Source: Aaosphaeria pasadenensis
Taxonomy: Eukaryota; Ascomycota; Dothideomycetes; Pleosporales
Assembly: GCA_022813625.1 (NCBI GenBank)
Contig: JAKLMB010000001.1
Span: 1-64,000 of the forward strand
Direction: 5' to 3'
Length of the DNA: 64,000 nt
Numbering within the stretch: the first letter of the stretch is position 1; the number at the start of each line of letters is the position of its first letter. Below, in pieces: positions 56,813 to 64,000 of the stretch. The position numbers were made by a program, and so were the translations under genes. Below the pieces are notes generated by a model. That model saw nothing but the letters and a program-made list of their open reading frames with translations. It was not told the origin of the DNA and ran no database searches.

Positions 56813-58686
56813 TGAGATGTCTGACCACAGGACATCGTTTTCAGTACGATTTGAAGATAGAACCAGGAACAATATGCCTCTTTAGTCTACAATCCTACAT
56901 CCATACTTGATCATTGCAAATCATACAGACTCCAAATGTCTTTGAAAGTATGTCATTGTCAGCAGCTGATTCAGTCAAGAAACGAATGTACTTTCTTCAC
57001 TGCTCTTCGCCACATTGCTCGATACATTGTTGTACGGGTGCGTAAACCTCCCCTCCAAACAAATTTAGGTGTACATACATACACCACCGGTAGGAGGACT
57101 GAGGAGAGTGGCAATCATGTGAATGAGTTGCGCGCATGGCAGGGCTGGGCAAGACATGTGCAAGACATTTCCAGGCAATCAATCCATGGTTGTCCAAAGA
57201 GCAGCAGAAGGTGTTCCTAGGGACCAATCATAGAATGTGTCCCTCATCTTTCGATTGGTACAAGGGCGGGCAGAAGATGATGTCAATCAAGGTCCCTCAT
57301 GTTTGTTCACCTTGCAATAATCAAACCCAACGGGGCCCCGATTCAACATCTGCAGTGACTACGGAGTACTCCGTACCTAGGAGAGACTACGGAGAAAGTA
57401 CTCCCAAGTGTGAGGATGATGAAAGACATCAAAGCCCAAGACCCAAAAGACGCAGTGCTTGGGTGATGGACGTCTTGTCATCCCATTTAGGGAAAGTGCG
57501 ATGACGGGATGATTGGGCGATGTACTCCGAATGGGTGGCTGGTATTCACGCAGTAGTTACTGTGTACTGTGTACTGTGTACTAGTCGCCACACCTGTCAC
57601 ACCTGTCACGCCTGTCACTGTCACTGTCACTGTCACCCACCGCAACTTCCGCTTCCGGGCCGGCTGGTAGTTACTCGTATTATGACGATAACGACGTTAC
57701 ACACAGAACATGCGAAAGGAAGGCGTGGAGGGATATTATTATCGCATAGCTGACGGAGGCGGGGTGTTGAGGAACGGTACCTCGAAACTACTTGTTGTAG
57801 ATACGGGTAGTTACGAGGTACTGTATGTTTGTGATGTATGAGTGGCAAATGATCGAAGCCACCAAGAACAACGCTTACTACTCGTAGTACGGAGTACTTT
57901 GTAGTCAAAACAGGTACACTTGCCATACTTTTCATTATCCTACAGCACAATAATAACAATAGATACCGTGAAAGTACCCAGATTTAGCGGTGTCCCCTTA
58001 GTATTAAATTACTCGTAAGTACTCCGTAATCAACTACTAAGATACATCGTCCAGTCAGAATGAGGTATTGCCATCGGAACAGACCGGCGAGTCCACTCAT
58101 TCGCAGAAACCATTCCAGACCCTCATCTGATGATTCCTAATCGAGTTAAGAATTGACAGGATAAGTAGGTACTTTGTAAGTAGAGTAGAGTAACTAATAA
58201 GAGGTAGAGAGTGCATACGAGTAATTAAGTACGTAGCAACTAAGTACCTAGGTGGCTAGGCCATTACATGGACAAAAACGGTAGAAACGGCATCAAGCCA
58301 TTGACAACATCCCTCCGCTCCCACGTCCTATTCACCCATCTCCTCACTCGCTCTACATCCCCACACACACACATACACTCTGAATACCCCCAAACATCAC
58401 CAACAAAACAACCAAACTCAACAATCCAATCCCTCAATCGCATTCACCCACTGGTTGGTCACATTCCATCACTCGTCGCCTTATCCTCCTTCCACCCACC
58501 TTCCTCGCCGGTTTAGTAGGCGCTGGCCTGGACCAATCCCGCTTCCGGCTCAAAGACCGTGCATCGCTCTTTGGAAAAACACACCCCCGCCAAGTATATA
58601 GCTATTTCAACAACTCTACATACCCTATCAGCCTGCTAGAGACACTGCAGACACTGCAGGGTCCTCTATATACGGTTGCGCCCGCC
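56813..58686. other. Intergenic region rich in short palindromes and tandem repeats
   Basis: Holds the densest motif cluster of the window: a 16-base perfect palindrome made of two TACGGAGTA copies at 57360-57375 fused to TACCTAGG (to 57381), further TACGGAGTA copies at 57888-57896 and 58020-58028, and TACCTAGG at 58245-58252. Tandem TGTGTAC and CACCTGT/TGTCAC units lie at 57555-57640. No gene recognised; the end is promoter for the Izh3-like gene. Confidence 0.6.
57555..57640 (+). repeat. Two adjacent short tandem repeats
   Basis: Three copies of a 7-base unit (TACTGTG) are followed by copies of CACACCTGT and then CTGTCA hexamers. The arrays are near-perfect, which suggests recent slippage. 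Confidence 0.8.
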
Positions 58687-60261
58687 ATGGCTTGCTCAGG
58701 GACCAGCACCGCTGTCCAAATGTCCCAGGAAGAGCCTCTCAGCCTCTACTCCTACGGCACCTTCTCCCGCGAGGAGCAACGGAGGCGGCGGCACTCTTCT
58801 CACCACTCGAGCCATTCGAGACCTTGGGCTGTCGACGCTGAACATGTCCACGAAGCTGTACGTTCCTGGTCCATATCATATTCTTCCTGCGCAAAGTGGT
58901 GTTGCCAAAAGCTAACATACCCCCAGCTTGAACATTTCATTTCCGAACTCGGCTGTCGCTTAGACTTCCTCGAATCCTATGGCCACCTCAAATTCGATGC
59001 GGGTGTAGAATACGCATACTCCACCCTCCTTGCCGTGCGTGAATCATGCTCGAAAATCTCGGATGAAGCTCTCGAAGCTGGCAGGCGCCGCGCGGGCGTC
59101 TTCGTCGAAACCCTCGAAGAGCGTTACCAAGATGCACTCGCCTCGAAGGAATCATTCGACCAGAAGGTACAAGAAGGATTGCGATTGATGGAAGAGTATC
59201 TCACCGAGTTCGAGACGCGCGCATATGCAATCCGAGACTCCGGCATCGGTTCGGTAGCACAGGAATTCTACGAGGGTGGACGTCGAAAGGTGGATGAGGG
59301 ATTTGAGCGTGCCAAAGGTGTGGTAGATGGGGGAATAGACAAAGCAAGGAGAGCACGCGAGACCATTGAACTTACGATCGAGCACGCCGTCGAACGAGCT
59401 CTCGCCCGCGCAAAGGAACACGGCCTCATCCAATATGAAGATCTCCCCGACCCATGGAAAATCAACCCTCATATCCACAAGGGCTACCGCTTCTCGGAAG
59501 GAAAATGGGCATGCGTGCGGTCCATGGTCAGTATGCACAACGAATTCTTCAACATCTGGTCACACGCCGTTGGTCTGCTGATCATCCTTACTGTGGCATT
59601 CTACTTCTACCCACGCAACTCCAACTTCTCTCTTTCCACCAACTCCGACATCTTCATCGCTGCCGTCTTCTTCTTCGCCGCGGCGAAATGTCTCGTCTGC
59701 TCCACCATCTGGCATACGATGAACAGCATCTCCCACCAAACCCTCCTTGAACGCTTCGCCTGTGTCGACTACACGGGCATCTCTCTTCTCGTTGCCGCCT
59801 CCATCATGACCACGGAATACGCCGCTTTCTACTGCGAGCCCAACTCCCGCTGGATGTACATGCTGACGACTGCCTTCCTCGGTATTGGCGGCGTTATCCT
59901 CCCCTGGCACCCGACCTTCAATCGCCAGGACATGGCCTGGCTGCGCGTCGTCTTCTACGTCTCACTTGCCGCCACCGGCTTCCTTCCCGTGGGACAACTC
60001 GCAATGACCCGTGGCATCGAGTGGGCATACTACTTCTACGCGCCCGTCACCAAGTCAATCCTCGTGTATCTCATTGGCGCCATCATGTATGCCTCCAAGA
60101 TCCCAGAGCGATGGTTCCCCGGTCGCTTCGATTACGTGGGTTGCTCGCACAACATCTGGCACGTCGCCGTCCTTTTTGGTATCCTTTTCCACTACAACGC
60201 TATGCAGACCATGTTCGCCCATGCCCTGCAGAGGGCTCAGACGCATTGCTCCATCTATTAG
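58687..60261 (+). CDS. IZH3: PAQR/Hly-III membrane receptor, Izh3-like
   Basis: Two exons, 58687-58857 and 58927-60261, encode 501 aa. The 69-nt intron is a multiple of three and has no stop, so the unspliced frame (524 aa) is open too; splicing is favoured by GTACGT and CCCCAG ends and by the joined HEALEHFISELG sequence. The N-terminal 255 residues are helical and soluble (EERYQDALASKESFDQ, EGGRRKVDEGFERAKGVVDGG), the long extension that distinguishes Izh3 from shorter PAQR proteins. Seven membrane spans follow from about 260, with PAQR signatures MHNEFFNIWSH, CSTIWHTMNSIS, DYTGIS and SHNIWH (about 464-469); the histidines are likely zinc ligands. Yeast Izh proteins affect zinc and sterol homeostasis. 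ATG 58687 is the first in frame. Confidence 0.95.
   Translation: MACSGTSTAVQMSQEEPLSLYSYGTFSREEQRRRRHSSHHSSHSRPWAVDAEHVHEAVRSWSISYSSCAKWCCQKLTYPQLEHFISELGCRLDFLESYGHLKFDAGVEYAYSTLLAVRESCSKISDEALEAGRRRAGVFVETLEERYQDALASKESFDQKVQEGLRLMEEYLTEFETRAYAIRDSGIGSVAQEFYEGGRRKVDEGFERAKGVVDGGIDKARRARETIELTIEHAVERALARAKEHGLIQYEDLPDPWKINPHIHKGYRFSEGKWACVRSMVSMHNEFFNIWSHAVGLLIILTVAFYFYPRNSNFSLSTNSDIFIAAVFFFAAAKCLVCSTIWHTMNSISHQTLLERFACVDYTGISLLVAASIMTTEYAAFYCEPNSRWMYMLTTAFLGIGGVILPWHPTFNRQDMAWLRVVFYVSLAATGFLPVGQLAMTRGIEWAYYFYAPVTKSILVYLIGAIMYASKIPERWFPGRFDYVGCSHNIWHVAVLFGILFHYNAMQTMFAHALQRAQTHCSIY
58858..58926 (+). other. In-frame 3n intron of the IZH3-like gene
   Basis: Starts GTACGT and ends CCCCAG; 69 nt, no stop codon in the frame of the flanking exons. 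Retention would insert 23 residues before the helical domain without breaking the protein. Confidence 0.7.
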
Positions 60262-61380
60262 AGTGGAACGATATCAAATGATTGCGCGTTTCCCCTTTTC
60301 CATATCGCCAACAATAAAGAAATGAGCATATGATTGAGCATGGCTACGATTTCAATACGCCAGACAGTGTCCAGGAACGAACTACGACAAGGTACGACGG
60401 GCTGGAAATGAGCAAGTGTAAAAAAGAAGGAGGGGCGGACAAGTTGGGTCGATACGAAGGAAGATTCGGTGGTCGAGTATTGCGTTTTTCTTTTCCCTCC
60501 ACATCTCGTCGTGGACGACGTGGAATGCGTATGTACATACGCTGTTCAATACCTTTGCATTCAGGCGTCACAGTTTTATCGCATCTTCCATTGGCAATCT
60601 TGGCGTTCGTGGTCTTTTCTTTTCTCTCATCTTCCTTCTTCTCCTTCCTCTTCTGTTGAAGCCGTGGGCTAGGGCAGCTAAGCGGCCTGTTTATTCCCTT
60701 TCATCTCTTCCTGCTTTCTCCCTACCTCTCCATATGAGATGATGGGAGGCTTTCCTTTCCTGCGGTTAGGCGATAGAATCTTGCTAGACCAAAGCATTTC
60801 CAAATGAGAAAGACATTGACAGTAAACTGTATGTGCATACAACACGCCATTTCATAATTGCCATCGGTGACTAGTTCGACAATGGTTTTTTTTTGGCAAT
60901 ATACATATGCGGGGGAGAGATTGAGGAAGCAAGAAAATCCGAGATAAAGTGTGCATTATACAATCAACTTGAGCAGCCATTACCCCCTTTAGAATCACAT
61001 TATCGACTTTGGCTAAATGTCAGAAAACAGGTGGAGTGCTCTTCCGGGTGATTATACCTCGTACGTTGATCAGAAGACAAGGTGAGGGATGGGGTTTCAT
61101 ATCGCTTGCTTTTTGTAAATTTATATATATTGGTACATGATTTTTACTATACATTATTCGATCAATAGAGTGAGTATCCGTAATGTGTATATGTATCCCG
61201 AAACACCTGTTCGCCATACCTGCGGACGACCTGACCTGAATAAGGACCTAAGATGAATTCGAATCCAGCCTTTAGCAGCGCCATCCATCCATGCTATGCA
61301 AGTTGTAAACAGACTATTTGATCCAGCTTCTCACGTCTTCCCTTCTTGTTCGTTTTCTACATAGGCATGCTTTGCCTTCT
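60262..61380. other. Convergent intergenic region
   Basis: 3' sides of the IZH3-like and SMP/C2 genes. A T8 run lies near 60890. Apart from an AATAAA just after the IZH3-like stop, nothing is recognised. Confidence 0.55.
60313..60318 (+). terminator. Possible polyadenylation signal AATAAA
   Basis: A perfect AATAAA about 52 bases after the stop codon of the IZH3-like gene. Fungal signals are often degenerate, so position and perfect match make it only a fair candidate. Confidence 0.4.
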
Positions 61381-64000
61381 TTAGACTTCTGTCTCAATTC
61401 CGGCACCTTTGGTGTCGTGCTTGAAGACGTTCTCAACCTTGTTCTGGCCCCGTTCGGCCAGGTGTTTCATCCATGCCACCGTCCTCGGGCCTTTCCACTG
61501 CATGGCGCCTCTGTTCCGCCTATGCAGTTGTTTGGCGTGCTGTTTGTAGTCCTTGATCTGGTCTACGGTGTCGCGTTTGCCATCTTCATCCAGACTACTG
61601 CCGGTCTTCCTCTTGATGAAAGAGGGGACGAAGTCGGAATCGGAATCGGACGATGAGGATGACGAGTCACCACCATCCCCTTCGCCATCGTCCCAGTCGC
61701 CCTCGTCGTTGTCGTTGCAAATGTCGAGGACCTCCATGACGTTGGCGAGGTTGCGGTCTTTCTTCGCAAGTCCTTGGTGGTAACCTGACAGGCCGCTCCA
61801 GAAGGTAAGGGTGAGTTCGATTTCACCAATCTTCTCACCCGGTTCCTCGATGGCGTTGTGTTGTGCGCGGTCCAGGTCGCCTTTCCACACCGAAAGCCGG
61901 ACGGTTTGTTCTTCGTTGTCAGGAATGTCCTTGAGCCAAAGGATGCTAAAAGCAGGAGTGCGGTCCCTGAGGGCAGAGTCCTTACGAAACTCGACGACAA
62001 GCGGTGAACCATAGCGTTTACGGACGGGCAAACGAATAGGCCTATCCTTTTTCGTTTTCCAAACGTGGCCATCTTCTTCGTTCAACTTGCCATCTTCAGT
62101 GCCGGATTGCAGTTTGGATCGAGAAATGGTAGTTCGAATCTTCATTCTCATATTCTTAATATCTTCGGGGACATCGATCGCTTTGACAACGGGCTTGATG
62201 TCCAGTGTGCCATATTCCCAACCTAGTAGGTTCTGAGGAGCCTGGAGCTGGACAGAGCGGAATACGATCGATATCCGGGCGCGTCCATATCCCAAGCCAC
62301 CCGAAAGCGGATAGTTGGCATCGATCTGACTGCGACTCTGAAGTATTTTGGAGAGAGGTAGATAAACGATTCCCAGCAAGGGATCGTCTTCATGAACGCG
62401 GGCATCTCGAACAGAGATATGCACTTCAGTATTGCGGTAGTCTCGAATGAAGCGTTCACAACCAGCATTAAAGAACGGCTTCGAATTCTTCGGCTTGGTC
62501 CTTGTTTTGAAAACCTTTTGGTGGTTCAAGATGATGGTGCAATATGAAGACGGCAAGTCGTCGCCCTCTTCTTCCTCGTCGCTTGCGGCCCCATTTTTGT
62601 CTGCCTTCTTTTTGTTGACAGCCTCCAGTTCGAGGCCTGTGATCTGATGGATTTGGACGCTAAGAATACCACTGGGGTAGTCCTGTGGCGGAGGTGACGC
62701 TATGATGAGCTCATCCTGTCGTGTCTTACCCGAGTCAGCAGGGATAAATCTACACATTGTGGGCGGCACTTACCTTGAAATCTTGAGCTTTCTGTTGCTC
62801 AATCTCGTCGCTCTCGTCCTTGCTAGCTTCGCGAAGTTTGTTCTCACTCTGTTCGTGAACCTTCTTCTTGAGCTGATCGATTGTCTTGATATCGGGATCT
62901 TCATCTTGCGCCGCCAGTTGATCTTCGGTGATCCTTGTCTTCGAGAAATAGCCTACACTCCATTTCAGTTTTCCAGGCATACCCTCTCCTTTCTTTAAAG
63001 CCTTGAAGCCGTCTTCCCGTTCTTGAATTTTGCCATTAGTCTCGTGTCCTTTCATTAAGCCCTTCAGATCTAGTTCTATGCGACCGAGATCATCATCCGC
63101 GGTAGTCCGGTCAGAGTCCCATAGCTGTACTCTGAGACGTTCGTCCACATTCAACTCTTCTGGGGTAACAAGAACGAAGCATGTTTCCTCCCAAACAGGG
63201 TTCATATTTTTCTGCAAGACCCGAGTAGACCAAAGGGGTTTTCCGAATTTCGCCCACCCCACGCTCACATATGGATCTGCAGAGCCTTGTTTGATGGGTC
63301 CCAGCCCAGCATCGCCCTCCTTGAAGTCAAAGGCTCGCCGAATCGTGACAACCAGGACGCCCCTCGCGTTCGTATCTTTCTTGAAGTCGTCGCCTACAAG
63401 CATGTCCTTCAAGTCGAGTGTGAGTGACTTGGGAGCCACATACTCGGCCATTGCTGCATCCACGGACGATTGAACGAAATGTGAAATGAGTGGAACATCC
63501 ATCAAGTTTGGACCCTGCTTGATCAAAGGAATGCATGAAAGATTGACCTTTGGTTGGCCAAGGAAGGTCATGGTACAGAGCGAAAAGAATGGAGGATCCG
63601 GAGTTAGCTGCAATCGGAGCCGTACAGTTCCTACGATCCCGTGCAATTCAACCCAAACAGCTGCTCTGGTCAGTCATGTCAAGCATATGTGGGTGTGGCG
63701 ATACGTACGTAGTTTAACATTTGCAGGCATGTAGAAGGCCAAATACAGGTGAGCGTTCTTTGCTCGCTCTTTCATGCCACGTCTTCCTGTCGAAGGTCGG
63801 TAAGCAAAAGCAATTTCCACATTGACGAAATCGCCTTCCTCCGCTTCCATTCCTTGGGCAATGTTATCAATACTTTGTTCATTCTCGCCTACTTCATCTT
63901 GCTTGTTCTCTGAGCTCTCATCAACTTGGCCTTCCCCGGGCACCGAACGATCGTTCTTCTCCTTGTTGACAGGCTTCAGGGAACCGTCTTCAGATACAGT
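61381..64000 (-). CDS. mug190: SMP/C2 tricalbin-like protein (Mug190 type), N-terminus cut off
   Basis: The C-terminal part of a larger gene continuing beyond 64000. Exons seen: 64000-63705 (open at the edge), 63665-62774 and 62715-61381, about 840 residues. The first carries the end of an SMP lipid-transfer domain: NVEIAFAYRP, AKNAHLYLAFYMPANVKL, then across the splice VWVELHGIVGTVRLRLQL, TPDPPFFSLCTMTFLGQPKV and ISHFVQSSVDAAMAEYVAP. A C2 domain follows (RGVLVVTIRRAFDFKEGD, SADPYVSVGWAKFG, LWDSDRTTADDDLG) with calcium-type aspartates, then a second, less canonical C2 region (GILSVQIHQITGLELE to DDPLLGIVYLPLSKIL). Such proteins tether the ER to the plasma membrane and move lipids. The domain order matches S. 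pombe Mug190. The intron at 63704-63666 is only 39 nt. The tail is Ser/Asp-rich, then basic. Confidence 0.9.

Noticed and set aside
57555..57640. CRISPR-like array of short repeats
   Set aside because: Units are 6-9 bases, directly adjacent without spacers; this is an ordinary microsatellite in a eukaryotic genome.

Overview
The window is nuclear DNA of a filamentous ascomycete (Pezizomycotina). The genes are broken by short introns (mostly 46-98 nt) with GTAAGT/GTATGT-like donors. Spacing is moderate, there are no operons, and the proteins match families typical of filamentous fungi: a Gts1-like ArfGAP, Cym1, Erj5, Izh3, a Mug190-like SMP/C2 protein and a fungal bZIP. I cannot name the species. 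No transposon, CRISPR array, rRNA or tRNA was recognised.

Layout. 1-5091: gene-free, opening on a (TAG)n microsatellite and holding a purine-rich tract. 5092-6563 (-): SWIM-type zinc-finger protein. 8533-9041 (-): small bZIP protein. 9042-14599: a 5.6 kb interval without a recognisable gene. 14600-16915 (+): ArfGAP-UBA protein with polyQ and eight NPF motifs. 18072-18539 (-): small one-helix membrane protein. 20763-21626 (-): J-domain protein. 22179-24373 (-): PRA1/Yip3 followed after only 26 nt by a disordered protein. 25717-27139 (+): Erj5. 28202-31382 (-): Cym1. 32141-34035 (+): taxilin. 34754-35859 (+): nitronate monooxygenase. 36846-39608 (+): protein kinase. 40438-41646 (-): secreted M20 peptidase. 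42452-44438 (-): amino-acid permease, followed to the right by a 5.4 kb gene-free interval. 49833-52527 (-): ZW10/Dsl1-type tether. 53366-56812 (+): second M16C metallopeptidase. 58687-60261 (+): Izh3-like PAQR protein. 61381-64000 (-): SMP/C2 protein running off the right edge.

Function. Many of the genes act in membrane traffic or at the ER: ArfGAP, PRA1, taxilin, the ZW10/Dsl1 tether, Erj5, and the SMP/C2 lipid-transfer protein. Their clustering may be chance; they are interleaved with unrelated genes. Two different M16C peptidases lie 22 kb apart: a mitochondrial presequence peptidase and a YOL098C/Mug138-type enzyme.

I found no clearly new defence or biosynthetic system. The most unusual non-genic signal is a pair of short motifs, TACGGAGTA and TACCTAGG, each far commoner than chance, confined to intergenic DNA and sometimes fused into composite palindromes. 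Other points of interest are the 26-nt PRA1/downstream-gene gap, the NPF array in the ArfGAP, the tryptophan-acidic lasso in the ZW10 homologue, a 69-nt stop-free intron in the Izh3 gene, and a methionine-less coding-like block at 18773-19087. Exon boundaries were worked out by hand from splice consensus, frame and family conservation; in every completed gene the exon lengths sum to a multiple of three.
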